DNA of 64,000 bases from Rhyacophila brunnea (lineage: Eukaryota; Arthropoda; Insecta; Trichoptera; Rhyacophilidae): the NCBI GenBank assembly GCA_022495005.1, contig JAGYXB010001615.1:558001-622000 (forward strand), given 5' to 3'. Within the stretch, counting starts at the first letter, position 1, and every line of letters starts with the position of its first letter. The notes beneath the pieces were generated by a model. The model was not told the origin of the DNA, ran no database searches, and was given only the letters and a program-made list of their open reading frames with translations. Below are positions 34,743-46,150 of this stretch, in pieces. The translations under genes were made by a program, and so were the position numbers.

Positions 34743-35264
34743 CATCATCATCCACTGCATCAATCCACTGCTGAATGAAGGCCCCCCCAAGCTCTGTCTA
34801 ACTCTCTCGGTCCTGTGTAATTTACTGCCACGTATTTCCGCCGAAATTTACCAGTTCATCAATCCAGCGGCTTTTAGGGCGACCCTGTGGCCGTTTCGTG
34901 CCCCTTGGGTACCACTGAATGACGGCATTTGTCCAGTTGCTCCACCCATCTCCATTTCAGCTGTTTGGCAACATCTATTACATCGCGTACTCCTGTCTGC
35001 TTCCTAACTCTTTCGTTTTTCTTACGGTCCTTTCGCTTGATGCCCAACATACACCACTCCATGCCTCTTTGTGCGACTCTTATCCTTTGGACGTCTCTCG
35101 TGTTGAAGGTACACGTCTCGCAGCCATACGTGAGCACGGATCGCACACATTGGTTGAATACCCTACGCTTAAGACATAATGGTAGGTCACTATTGAAGAT
35201 ACTATTCAGACGTCCGAAAGCACTCCATCCCAGCTTTGTTCTTCGAGCAATTTCATCGTGCATG
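34743..35264 (-). pseudogene. RTE LINE 3' end, second copy
   Basis: The minus frame 35341-34874 contains SMHDEIARRTKLGWSAFGRL, LKRRVFNQCVRSVLTYGCET and RVAQRGMEWCMLGIKRKDRK, almost the same as 30750-31000. The part over GHIARRKDGRW is deleted (near 34942). The 3' end is a TCATCATCA tract at 34743, the complement of the (GAT)n tail. 5'-truncated at 35264. The plus-strand frames here are shadows. Confidence 0.88.
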
Positions 35265-36200
35265 CTAAAAGTAAAAACAGACAATATTAAACTACGATAG
35301 GGTATTTTGAGGATCGAGAAATTATGAATGAAATTAGTCAAAACAAGACGTATAGGTAGTTACCTATATAAACTTTCTGGTATAAAGTATTGTACGTTAG
35401 ACGAAGAAATATATGACAAGTAATGTTTTAAATTGTAAATGAACTGTAATTATTTACCTTTATTAACTTTCAAGTATATAATTATTGTAGGTACGTAAAG
35501 CGAAGAAATAAGTGAAAGAAATGTTTTAAATTATAAATGAACTGTATTTTTTTCTTGTCAATAGAATTATACAGGTTTTGACTATATGTGTACGAAGCTG
35601 GTGTTCTGCACCAATTATCAATTATCTACTCCACTGTTTAAAATTTTCCACCCCTTTTCCAATTATCAACCCTGAACAAAATTGGCTGATTTATAAGTTT
35701 AAATTATTTTATTATTATTGTTGATAATAATATAGCCATCTTTTTTATTAATTTAATCCAGATTATAAAACATCACAATGTTTACTCAGTTAGCAGATCA
35801 TCTTTTGTGTGGAGAAGTATAATGCATCTTGTATAATGTGAAATGTAGGTATTATAATACACTTGAACACAGTCTGACCACTGTCAGTGGCTTGGTAGTC
35901 TAGTGGGTCGCTATTTAACAAGATAACGGGTCACATTGTCATTCCACCGTTTAGGTATTTTATATATTGTATAAACGCGTATTATAATTAGCAATAAAAA
36001 TTGTAATGTTGAAAGAGAATCACTGTTACGGGGTATATTTTAATATATCTCATAAAATGATATTGTAATAAATGTTCATGTAAACCTGTCTTCAAATACA
36101 TTAGTATTATTATTATTTATGGGAATCTCTTTAATTGAATTTATTAAAATTAAACACACATTACATTCTTATGACGTAGGTTATATTATATTAACAACCG
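35265..36200. other. AT-rich spacer with a weak tRNA-like patch
   Basis: The direct repeat of AGAAATAAGTGAAAGAAATG / AGAAATATATGACAAGTAATG (35405-35540), followed each time by TTTTAAATT(G/A)TAAATGAACTG, is a worn tandem duplication of about 100 bases. TTGGTAGTCTAGTGGGTCGC at 35893 resembles a tRNA A-box region, but no convincing B box follows. Confidence 0.4.
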
Positions 36201-37178
36201 GACAAAACAGAACAGCCAGGGGAAAAACAAAACAATCATTTTTGTGGAATCTATTTATTAATTAAATACTTAAAGCGATACTTCAGTGAAACGGCAAATA
36301 ATTTTCAACTATAGGCGCGACGAAATCTTGGACTCGCTGGCAGTCTGAGAGCGAACTTCGAGGTGTCAATACGTCATTTTGTTTCGTGATGGCGACGGGG
36401 GTATTAATTCTTAAATCGTGTAAAGATGACTAAAATCGTTACCCATTTACTTTAAAAAGAAAACATGTCAATGTATGTATTATTATTGCTACTAATAGAA
36501 CAATAAACAGAACATTAAATGGACGCATGTTGGATTTATATGACAAATTATATTTCGTTCGGCATGCGTCATTTGCACCCACGACCTGCAATCCGCGCAT
36601 CGCTTAGCCACAATCTTTTTAGACCATGCCTCAACTGAGGTATAGCCTTAAGTATAAAACTTAACTGTATAAATGAAATATAATATATAAATATTTAAAA
36701 AAAAATCAATTTATAAGTGAAATCATCAACTGTTTATTAGGTATATACTTAAGTACTTATACATTTTTTTACAAAACCATTATTTTGAAAATGATGCATC
36801 AATATAGTATATAAAATTTTGCATGGTACGGGAGCTGCTGACCCAGAAAGAATATTGGCAATTGGGAACGGTGATCTGCTCTCAGAATTAAACAAAAATG
36901 TCATTTATGGAATATTTAATAAAGCACCCAGCATGTTTTATCAGCTGTATAGGTACATGGCATGCCAAGATTGTAAATTCATATCCTCCATGTATTTATT
37001 GTCTTTTGCAAAAAAAGAATATGGATACATACAACAGAATGAATGAATTGAAAAAAATTAAAATATTATATATTTATATATATTTCGTTTATAAACATAA
37101 GTTTTATAAGTATTTAATTAATACATAGATTCCACAAAAGTGAATGTTTTATTTTTCCCCAGGCTGTTCTGTTTTGTC
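36201..37178. mobile_element. TIR element G (about 1 kb)
   Basis: The left arm 36201-36273 (GACAAAACAGAACAGCC...) is inverted at 37107-37178 (...GGCTGTTCTGTTTTGTC), about 72 bp with few mismatches. It encloses a SINE-2 copy (36284-36651) and AT-rich sequence. The 75-codon plus frame at 36819-37046 is not a recognisable transposase. Probably a non-autonomous DNA transposon with a nested insertion. Confidence 0.75.
36284..36651 (-). mobile_element. SINE-2-like repeat, copy 1
   Basis: Minus strand: AAGGCTATACCTCAGTTGAG, a tRNA-like A-box region GTGGCTAAGCGATGCGC, a possible B box GTGGGTGCAAATGAC, then AACGAAATATAATTTGTCAT, TTAGTCATCTTTACACGATT and an end GAAAATTATTTGCCGTTTCA. It matches 39869-40224 along its whole length. 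The tRNA likeness is suggestive only. Confidence 0.75.
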
Positions 37179-37187
37179 ATGGAACCG

Positions 37188-37273
37188 TTTGGATTATCCT
37201 GAGAATGGATCATTTATTTAAAAAAATGGAAGACGGTATAATAATCTTTCAAACATTCTCAGGATAATTCAAA
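37188..37273. repeat. 20-bp stem inverted repeat
   Basis: TTTGGATTATCCTGAGAATG (37188-37207) is inverted at 37254-37273 with one mismatch and a 46-base loop. It abuts the right end of element G. Confidence 0.85.
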
Positions 37274-37589
37274 CACATTGAATATTAAAATATGAATTTG
37301 TCAGTCACCGGATTGGACTAATCAACATATAGCTTCAGAACCAGAAGCATGCTACTCATTAAGTACAAACGGTAAATACGAGTATGTCAATTATTAACTT
37401 TCAAATTTAATTTTGGATTTCTTTACTCACTTATAATGCATATTGAGGAATAGAGTTGAGTCGTTTGGCAGCTGAGTCAAATTCATTTGTTATTTTTCAA
37501 TTTCAATTTGAATCCAAGGCGATAACAACTTCTATCACATTTTAACTGTAGAGATTCATACGTATACCTCATCTGTGTTGAAGCAAATA
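37274..37589. other. Spacer, nothing recognised
   Basis: No features seen. Confidence 0.4.
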
Positions 37590-38010
37590 ATTACAAGATA
37601 AAAAGAACTTTTTATATACTTACAACGTTTTTAAATTTTCTGTTGAACCATATAAACTTGATTTGACTGGCTTAAACGATCAAAAAAAATTGTACTTGAC
37701 ATGCCATATTGATTTCCATAGTAACGCACGCATGTATTAATAATTTAGTTGCTAGGACCCCAGACCCCTAGCAACCAATAATTTTGTCGAAATAACTTTT
37801 CATACAAAACAGAATTAACTGAAAATGAATTCAATTCTACTTAAACATGGCTAAAAGTCTTTAAAAATGCATTAGCATTGTATTCTGATATATTCTAAAA
37901 GTTTCAAATGTCTAGTTAGTCGGGAAGTTAGTTAAAAATCGAATGCAAGATTTGTACCGGACAAAGAACCACCGGACAAATAAGAATACGAGCTAAGAAA
38001 AGCGTTGTAA
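37590..38010 (+). repeat. Family A repeat, copy 5 (best preserved)
   Basis: Both ends present (TTACAAGATAAAAAGAAC; AAAAGCGTTGTAA). The central hairpin is intact: GTTGCTAGG pairs with CCTAGCAAC around ACCCCAGACC (37749-37776). A convenient reference copy of about 421 bp. Confidence 0.92.
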
Positions 38011-38776
38011 AATAGTGATTTACCTTGCTTTCTTCTATTTAATATTTTTCATTGTATATATTCAATAAATTGATGTTTTGCCTACTACACTGTCCCATAA
38101 ACAATATTATAGAAATTTACCTTCATATTATATGATAGCACATAATCATTCGTCAGGTGGTAAACTTGTGAAAAATAATATTTATTTTTCTATTAAAATT
38201 AACAGACGCTACAAAACTAACCATTGTGCCATACAATTACTCGTACGGCGGCAGGTGTAGAAAACTATAAGTACTTCACTTCGAAACAAAACCAAAAACG
38301 CCAACACAAATCACTCTGTAGAAATAGGTTTCACTAAATAGGCAGGGTTTGAATCTATATTATCTGACTAGCGCGTTTTTACCAGCAAGGCATACATAAC
38401 GATATGCTCAATAATATGGATTTTTCTGCACTCAGTTGAAGAAAACGAGTTGAATCTCTGCTTATTCGTCATATCTGCAGTCATGGCTGAAAGGGCTCTG
38501 GCCTGAGGGCCTGGCGTGATAGATCGACCAGATAAGTGAGATAAACGCACATTAAAATTTTTCTCTAATAGTAAAAAATTCGCCTGCGGCGCTATTTTAC
38601 TTGAAAGATATTAACATTTTAAAATATGTGATTATGCGATACAATTTTTGATTATTGTATGCCGACATTATTAATGGACAACTCACTCAGTACAGTAGCT
38701 AGCAAGTGAATTCGCTCATAGTGACATTCGCACATATATATGTAGACGTCACGCAATTTCCATTATGCGATATCAC
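38011..38776. other. Spacer, nothing recognised
   Basis: 38440-38530 is locally GC-richer (GGGCTCTGGCCTGAGGGCC) but has no recognisable protein on either strand. Confidence 0.4.
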
Positions 38777-38975
38777 GCATCGGGAATTTATAGCAATGTC
38801 ACCTTTATTGTAATGGCGTTAGAACAGTGTTTATAGTGTCAATGTTCATTTGAGCGAACGCGTTCGAACCAAACCATTCGGCAGACCCGACAAAGAGCAT
38901 CGGGAATTTATAGCAATATCACTTTTATTGTAATGGCGTTAGAACAGATTATGCCATCCGGCAGACCCGACAAAA
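38777..38975. repeat. Tandem duplication, second unit internally deleted
   Basis: Unit 1, 38777-38896, starts GCATCGGGAATTTATAGCAA and ends GGCAGACCCGACAAAGA. Unit 2, 38897-38975, has the same start and end but lacks about 41 bases from the middle (the TGTTTATAGTGTC...CGCGTTCGAACC part). A GTGAGT word follows unit 2 at 38977 and could be a splice donor, but nothing else supports an exon. Confidence 0.85.
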
Positions 38976-39868
38976 AAGTGAGTGTCATTTTTTTGTCTAG
39001 ATGCTTCGTCCATATTAATGTCATTGATTGTATGTCAATACTCGACAACTCCATAATAATTCAAGTTGATGTTTTCAAAAATACAAAAATCGTTAAAATT
39101 ACACATAATACCCCATCTGGAAAATGTTTGTATAGTGTCACATTGCCTTTAACCACAGCGATAGATAGGAGGGCCGCCAAGGATTCTAGCATGGGGGCCC
39201 GTTTCAGGACGTGGGGGCCATGTCTGCAGTATATTATGACGTTTGCGATTCTCCAAACGTATTTGAAGCAGTTCCTCTTTTACAGAAAGCATTCTTGGTT
39301 TGGATCCGTATAATAGTGAAGAATCGGTATCACTTCGCTATGGACATTTTAAAGTCTCGTAACCTTAGTAATTCTACGTTTTAATGGTGGCATTGATTTG
39401 TCACGACATAGTTACATCTTATACCTTCTTCGATTATTAGATCAATGTCAAGAAGAATAAATTAATTTACGCGTTAGGAATAAAATAAAATTTTATAGCT
39501 TTGAAAGAATCTAATTTATTATTTTTAGTATCAAAGAAAGGTGTCAAAGGAAAATAATTAAATGCATCACCGCAGGAGGTGTCCACGCATACAAATATAT
39601 GAGCTCACGAATCTTCTGAAGGTGATATTGAAATCTGTACACATACAAAATTTGCAGTGTTTGGATTAAAACTGATTGATAATTAATTTCAAGGCAATGC
39701 AAAAAAAAACAAACAAGAAAAGCCTATTAAAAATTATTATAAAGTGCATCCGCAGTGAAAAAAATCTTGTTGCAGTTTGTCAAATAGTAATAAAAATTGG
39801 TAGGTATGTTTTTAGGAATAGGTAGTAATTATTACTTTTTCAATATTGAATAATATACGCAAGGTTTT
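38976..39868. other. Spacer, nothing recognised
   Basis: The 126-codon plus frame 38933-39313 starts inside the tandem duplication and has no recognisable domain. 39160-39240 is GC-richer (GGAGGGCCGCCAAGG, GGGGGCCCGTTTCAGG). Confidence 0.35.
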
Positions 39869-40224
39869 TAAGGCTATACTTCAGCTGAGGCATGGTCTAA
39901 AAAGATCGTGACTAGGCGATGCGCGGATTGTGCAAATGACGCGAGCCGAACGAAATATAATTTGTCATAAAAATTCAACATGCGTCCTTTTAATGTTATG
40001 TTTATTATTATATTCGTAATAATAATAGTATATTCATTGACATTATTTCTTTTTAAAGTACTTGCGGAACGTTTTTTAGTCATCTTTACACGATTTAAGA
40101 ATATATTCCTACGACGCCATCACAAAACAAATTGATGTGCTCACACCACGACTGTCAGTATCCGATTGGCGACGACTGCGAAATTTCGTTCCACATACTG
40201 TTGAAAATTATTTACCGTTTCACT
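39869..40224 (+). mobile_element. SINE-2-like repeat, copy 2 (inverted to copy 1)
   Basis: Plus-strand counterpart of 36284-36651: AAGGCTATACTTCAGCTGAG, GTGACTAGGCGATGCGCGG, CGAACGAAATATAATTTGTC, TAGTCATCTTTACACGATTT, GTTGAAAATTATTTACCGTT. A piece of about 10-12 bases between the A and B box regions is missing relative to copy 1. Confidence 0.75.
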
Positions 40225-40349
40225 ATGTTCGCTCTTAAGAATAATTGATTCTTTATTATTAAAATAACATAATTTTTAAAAACCTCAAAAACATACATAT
40301 TTAAAAAAATCTAGAAAAAAAGTTAGTGATTGATTCATGCGAACTATTT

Positions 40350-40700
40350 ATTATCATCATCAGCCTGAATCTATCCACTGATGGATGAAGGCCTCTCCAA
40401 GCTGATTCCACTTATCTCGGTCCTGTGCGTTGCGTTGCCACGTACTTCCGCAGAACTTTATCATTTCATCGATCCAGCGGCCTCTTGGTCTACCTTGCGG
40501 ACGTTTTATACTTCTCGGATACCACTGCATGAGTAAATTTATCCAACGATTGTCCTTTCTTCGAGCTATGTGACTAGCCCATTTCCATTTGAGGTTTTTA
40601 GCAAATTCTATTACATCGCAAACGCTTGTCTGTTCCCTTATCCGCTCATTCTTCTTTTTGTCCTTTCGCGTGATGCCCAACATGCACCTCTCCATACTAC
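40350..40700 (-). pseudogene. RTE LINE 3' end, third copy
   Basis: The minus frame 40695-40360 reads MERCMLGITRKDKKKNERIR, NLKWKWASHIARRKDNRWIN, KRPQGRPRGRWIDEMIKFCG, DRDKWNQLGEAFIHQWIDSG, closely related to 30950-31270. The 3' end is a TTATCATCATCA tract. The frame is intact for 111 codons but 5'-truncated; it differs enough from the 31-kb copy to be an independent insertion. Confidence 0.9.
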
Positions 40701-41765
40701 GTTTCTTATATTTACGTTTAAACTGAGGTATTTCGAATTCCGTCGATCAGGAAGCAATCTTCTTTGTGATCAATAACAAAGGTAAATGACAATATAGATA
40801 TGGGATTGATAGCTTAGAGGCTAAAGCCCGGAGGGTGAAAGACATGAGTCCTACTAGGTCCAACTTTTGTATGTTTCTGAGATTTTTCAAAATTATTATA
40901 TTACTTCAAATGTAATAGTTTTCAAGTGACAATTTGAGTAAGTATATTATGTTTAATGAAGTTATTTACAGTAAACAATTCGTAGGTTTTTCGTTCAGTT
41001 TTTACGATTGTATGAAGACGATTTTCACGTCACTTCAATAATAACTTACTGGATTTTTTTTGTAATACAATGGAATACTTCAATATCAATATTATGTAAA
41101 ACAGATTAACAGTTAATCATTAAATATTAGTTTTGTTTATGAATTTGTTTTTTTATTTTTACTTGGAATAGTTTATTTTTCCGTTTTAAATCACCAGGAA
41201 ATACCACGTGAAGTAGTTTATTTTATACCTATTTGTATCGGTTTTCCTATCCGAAAACTTGGAAAAGATTAATATTCATTATAGTTGTAATTCATGAGTT
41301 CATTGTAATTTTCTTTTACGACAGAATAGTAAATTATATAACGTACATAGGTACTGATTTTGATGTTAATATTATAGTTTATTTATTCATAGCATTATAA
41401 TATTTGTTTTAAAAGATTAAGAAAAGTTTTTCAATTTATCTTTATCTGTCTTTAAGTATAAATATGTGCAATATGAATAGAATTTATAAATGGTCACATT
41501 ATAAAATTATTATTTAAATAATTTTATTACTGTATAGACTGATCGTAAGAATGTCAAATCTTTAGACGTATTTGTTTTCAATAATATATTGAATGAATTG
41601 TGATTTTTATGTATGTTTACGATAAATGTAAAATGACTGCTTATTGTGTTCATAAAATTCAAAGAATTTCTGCAAAAACTGTTGAATGAACCATTGCGAC
41701 ATCATAAAGTCGCACAATGGATGTAAAATTCTTGACATTTTTTGCCGTTGTATAATAAAATAAAT
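40701..41765. other. AT-rich spacer
   Basis: GATAGCTTAGAGGCTAAAGC (40807) followed by AGTCCTACTAGGTCC (40850) has tRNA-like A/B-box spacing but no cloverleaf. The rest is AT-rich with no features seen. Confidence 0.4.
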
Positions 41766-42109
41766 AATACTGAGGTGGCCGAGACATTAAATTTCCGCTC
41801 GGGCCATTTTCATTGTCAGGTTCACCGCAGCGGATATCGACCTCCCGCGGATGCGTCTCGTCGCAGACTGAGGCAGTAAGTACATCGGCGTCGCGAAACC
41901 TTACTTCCCTCCTCACACATACACATAATTGCGCAGCCGCGCGCATCTTGGAGTACTCTCCGTGTACCAAGACTACCTCGCGAGGAATACTACTCTTGGC
42001 TCTCTGCTCTACCCCAGGGGCTAGAACCCTGCGGCCGATCGCGCCGCGTCGCCTCCCCCCTCTGCCACCCGAGTATTTAAAGTCCAGGTCCATCGGCGGC
42101 ACAGAGTTC
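41765..42109 (+). promoter_or_regulatory. CpG-rich core promoter with TATA-like box and initiator
   Basis: The richest G+C of the window, with many CpGs (GCAGCCGCGCGCATC, CGGCCGATCGCGCCGCGTCG). TATTTAAAG at 42074-42082 and TCATTC at 42108-42113 (matching insect Inr consensus TCAKTY, A at 42110) are 36 bases apart, slightly more than the usual 30. Transcription would run to the right. The start 41770-41830 (GGTGGCCGAGACATTAAAT, CAGGTTCACC) also resembles a tRNA-type A/B-box pair, perhaps an old SINE head. Confidence 0.55.
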
Positions 42110-42725
42110 ATTCGCGGACGAATCTTCAAGCGTTTCGCACCAAACCGCCGTCGTCTCACATTTCGATACACAATACACACGTGCAATACAAAAAAGCCAC
42201 AATTAATAATTAACAAAAAAATTAAATACAACGAAAAGTCTTTATTTGAAAAAAAGAACGCGTGGAAAATTTTAATTAAGATGCAACGCGATCGCGTTTT
42301 GTTTTCATCGATAAAATAATTTTTCAAAAAACGAACAATTTTTGAAAAAAGGGCACGGGTGATATTCGATCGATTGTATTTGGCTTGTGATTGGTTTTGG
42401 TCGGTTTTCGACGTTAGTTTTGGCGAATCGGCAGGACTCGCTCGCATTGTCGAAGGTTTTTATGCAAAAGGAGTTGCGCTAAACTGGGACTTTTGAGTGT
42501 AGTTGGAGTGGTAGGCGCTCCGGGGGAGACACGGCGGATTCGGGTTGAGATTGTGAGCCGGGTTTGCTGCCGCGGTCAGTTGTGGCCAGGCGGCGGCTGA
42601 GTGAAGACGCGCACATCGTTGACTCCTCGTCTCCATAGCAACAGGACCATCATAAAGCATCATCGCCTACTCTAAGAAGCTGAACAGAACGGCTCTCGGA
42701 ATTTTCCGACTCTTTTTACATAACG
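42110..42725 (+). other. Probable non-coding first exon of a host gene
   Basis: From the initiator to the donor ACG|GTAAGT at 42725/42726 there is no long frame on the plus strand: only small upstream frames, MQRDRVLFSSIK (42281-42319) and MQKELR (42472-42492), as often seen in long insect 5' leaders. 42380-42700 is GC-rich and unlike the repeats. The coding exons would lie further right, probably outside the window. The gene cannot be identified. No transcript evidence is available, so exon limits are inferred. Confidence 0.5.
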
Positions 42726-42731
42726 GTAAGT
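42726..42731 (+). other. Strong 5' splice donor
   Basis: ACG|GTAAGT matches the consensus MAG|GTRAGT at every intronic position. It lies at the abrupt change from GC-rich to very AT-rich DNA, as expected at an exon-intron border. Confidence 0.6.
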
Positions 42732-45110
42732 TTTAATTTTATTTTTTTTGAAAAAGTTTTCCATGCAGTTTTCCGGTGTTTTTTAAAAGTTTTTTTTTAT
42801 AAAAAAAATAAGTGCTTTAAATTAAAAAAAAAATAGGTAGGAACCATTCGGAATTTATTTTGGAAAAAGAAAAACATTCTTAATATTATAAAAGTGTAAT
42901 TTATTTAACGGTTTTTCTTTATAATTTTTTATAGTGACTGTAATAATTTACTATAGTGAAATATTTACGAATTATTTAAATGATAAAATAGAAATGAATG
43001 TGGAGAAAATTGAAAACTTAAGTAGTGCAAAATTTTCATTAAATTTCTTTATATTAAAAAGAAATTTGTGATAAATAGTTTAAAAAATAATTGTGAAAAA
43101 TAGAGGAAAGTAATCCGAAGTAAGAATTCTTCGCAAGGTCAAGTTTATCTACCGTTAAATTTTTATTTTCGATAAATAAGTTGGCTGTCGGAATTCGGAG
43201 CGAGTTTGCGAATTTTCTGAGCGACGCGCTGAAAGAAATAAAAATTATTTCTCCGCACAGAGAGGCAGTAACAATTTCCCATGAAAGTATTACAAAGGCG
43301 ATACGGCTTAGCGGGGTCATATTGTAGTCATGCATGTAACAGATTCGGATTCCTGCGTTTGCATGTTCAATAATTCTGCGTACTATTTATTCGGTTGGGT
43401 CAATTTAAATGCACAAAAGCAGAACATATTTTTAGTACGTGCACCGCCGAGCGTATTCAATATTATAATATAACACATTATTTCCAAGGAGTGTAGAAAA
43501 ATATTAAGAATGAAAAATAACTGTATTTTTTCAAATCATTATATATAATACCATCCAAAAACTAAATGTAATGCACAAAAATATTAAATAAATGATTCAA
43601 ATTAAAATTGTACTGTACATTATTCAAAATTAATTTAATTTTAATAATATAATTGAGTATAGATTTTTTTTTTGTGTAATTTAACAAATTTAATTTTTAT
43701 TTTGCTAAGTTTTGTTCTTCGAGACGAATAATTATATATGTACTTTAAAAATCTCGAAATTTATCGTAAATTTATCGTAATAAAACAAGCGAATATATAT
43801 TATTATAAATTTATTAACTTATTCTGCTTTTTTGTGTGAAATCATTAAAGTTGTTTTTTTTGTTATAAAACTTAAATATGCGCAATTATTGGAAAAATCG
43901 TTTTACTAAGTTCTGTGAGCTCTTTCGTTTTGATAATTCAAACTATTTCATGTTAGAATTATAAAATTACCATTACAATTTTTTTTTTGATAAAGATAAA
44001 CCAAAAGTTTAAACTTTTCCAATGAAGTATATCATTTTTTACTTAGCATAAATTTTACTACCTACGAGTTTTATTAATACATCATTCTTAAAAAATCATG
44101 ATTTATTTTGAAATGATGTATTTTATTTTTATTAGTACTAATTATCTAGTAATTCATTTAAATTGACCAAAGTTTTTGCGCAACAATTTATTTAACTCAA
44201 AATGAAACAAGTTCGTTCGAGTGCACCATCGTCACTATTAACATATCTATTGGTTTGCAATTTTATACCGGTCACAGTAATAGTAATGGTGGATAATAAC
44301 AATAACATAAAACAAAGCAGAGTCTATCGCAAAACCCCGCTTGGATAATAAACTGACTTACTCCCTTCGCCATTCACAATAACAAAATCAATAAATCCAG
44401 AATCCAATAATTATTTCATCCGGTCGCAAAGGCATTGTGCACAGTCTGATTAAAAATTTCTGCCTGCGATTCACAGATCAATCACGCAACAATGAAACAT
44501 TATTATTTATTATACAGTCCTTATAATAATCTAATGCAACAAAATATCTTCAAATTTAATAATAACAAAATATTATTCAGTTATATTTTATGTTAAAATT
44601 AAAATATTTATCTACATATAAAACTATTGGAATTAGCTTGTGTTTAATTTAAAAAAGGTACTTACAACAATTAACTTAATAAACTATTTTTATGTAATTA
44701 AAAATATATTATAGTACTATATATATTTTTGTTTTAAAATTTAAAGTAGATTCATATACGTTATATGTACGTTATATGTAATTTAACGAACTATTATTTC
44801 AGTTAACGACTATATTTTCCGTAAATACATAACAGTAAAAACATATTATTATGATTTTATATTGATGATGTATCTTTATGCATTTTTTTATTTTACTATC
44901 GCCATATCATAATAATTTTGCAGTAAATATAATTTATATAGACTTAAACAGTTTTTGTTTTAAAAGAAAAAATAGCAATGCTAATCGTTTGGTCATGAAT
45001 TGAGAAGATTATTAGGCCAAATTTTATTCTGTGTTGAGCATATGGGTAACCAAGAATCGTATGTACTTGATAAAAATACATCGTCGATTGTTTAGGGTTG
45101 AATAACTCTC
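42732..45110. other. AT-rich, probably intronic
   Basis: Over 75% A+T for most of its length; no repeats shared with the rest of the window and no recognisable coding. 43130-43330 has a mild GC rise (GAGCGAGTTTGCG, GAGCGACGCGCTG). 44215-44480 is also less AT-rich. The open frame 43054-43335 (minus) is unrecognised. Confidence 0.4.
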
Positions 45111-45471
45111 AGTGCCCACTGTACCGATAGTTTCCTTGCGAATCAGCGTGGGCGTCGCTTGTGAACTCTCTCCCAAGCAAAAGTGCATTGAAAAAATACA
45201 TTCGCATCGCGTCGCCTTTGGAGAATCACGATCTATGATAAATGCGAATGTGACCGGACAGTGCAGGCTGGGTTAGTATCCTCCCATGATGCTGCGAGGG
45301 AGTGCCCCGTACCATTGTTCGCGACCCTTCTCGTAAGGGGGTGCACTATTATTTCACATCGAATTAGAAACAAGAGTGTATTGTGCGAATCGAGAGATCT
45401 TTGTGTGTATGTGTTTGTTAAATAACTTAGAATGAGGGAAACTTAACTAAGTGCGATTCAGCTTATAATAG
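45111..45471 (+). other. Possible alternative first exon
   Basis: A GC-richer block in AT-rich DNA with an initiator-like TCAGTG (A at 45111), an upstream GATAAAAA at 45069, and a donor TAG|GTGAGC at 45471/45472. No long plus-strand frame. The similar build to 42110-42725 suggests a second promoter of the same gene, but the evidence is compositional. Confidence 0.35.
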
Positions 45472-45692
45472 GTGAGCGATATGTCATTAGGGAAAATACT
45501 GTACATATTATATTGTATTTATATAATTAATTAAACATTGATACTAATGCTAATATTTATTAGATTTCCTAAGAATCAACGTCACATTTTATTTAATTAT
45601 TCTGAAACTGTAACCACATAAGAAAAAAAACTTCATAGAAACAATATATTTTTAGTCGATACGGTACTTTATTAAACCTAGCTATTAATTAT
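45472..45692. other. Spacer, probably intronic
   Basis: AT-rich, no features. Confidence 0.4.
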
Positions 45693-46150
45693 TTTACAAC
45701 GTTTTTATTAGCTCGTACTCTCGTTTGTTCAGTACAAATCTTGCAATCGGTTTTTAACTAACTTCCCGACTAGCTAGATATTTGAAACTTTTAGAATATA
45801 TCAGAACACGATGCCAGTGCATTATTTTAATACTTTTAGCCATCTTTAAGCAGAATTGAATTCATTTTCAGTTGATTCTGTTTTGTATGGAAAGTTATTT
45901 CAGAAAAATCCGTAAAAAGTAAAAGCCTATTTATTATTGGTTGCTAAGGGGGTGGTCCCAGCAACTAAATTATTAATATATACGTGCGTTACAATGGAAA
46001 TAAAAATGAAATGTCAAAATGACATTTCAGTATTATATATTTGTTTTTTATTTACTTTATATCAAGTACAAGTTTGAGCATATTGAGCGTAATAATTCAA
46101 CAGAAAATTTAAAAACGTTCTATATAAAAAGTTCTTTTTATCTTGTAATT
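45693..46150 (-). repeat. Family A repeat, copy 6
   Basis: Full-length minus-strand copy (TTTACAACGTTTTTATTAGC; TTTATCTTGTAATTA). Contains an extra AAATGTCAAAATGACATTT palindrome (46001-46027 region) also present in copy 7. Confidence 0.9.

Noticed and set aside
36819..37046. 75-codon frame inside element G as a transposase
   Set aside because: Too short, no catalytic motif and no resemblance to any transposase.
41813..42319. 168-codon plus-strand open frame
   Set aside because: It starts upstream of the proposed initiator and spans the TATA-like box; composition follows the CpG-rich DNA and no domain is seen.
41659..42447. 262-codon minus-strand open frame, the longest single frame outside the LINEs
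   Set aside because: It runs antisense through the CpG-rich promoter and leader, its N-terminal half is K/F/I-rich low-complexity and its C-terminal half is R/G-rich, and no domain is recognisable. A GC-rich promoter depleted of stop codons explains it better.
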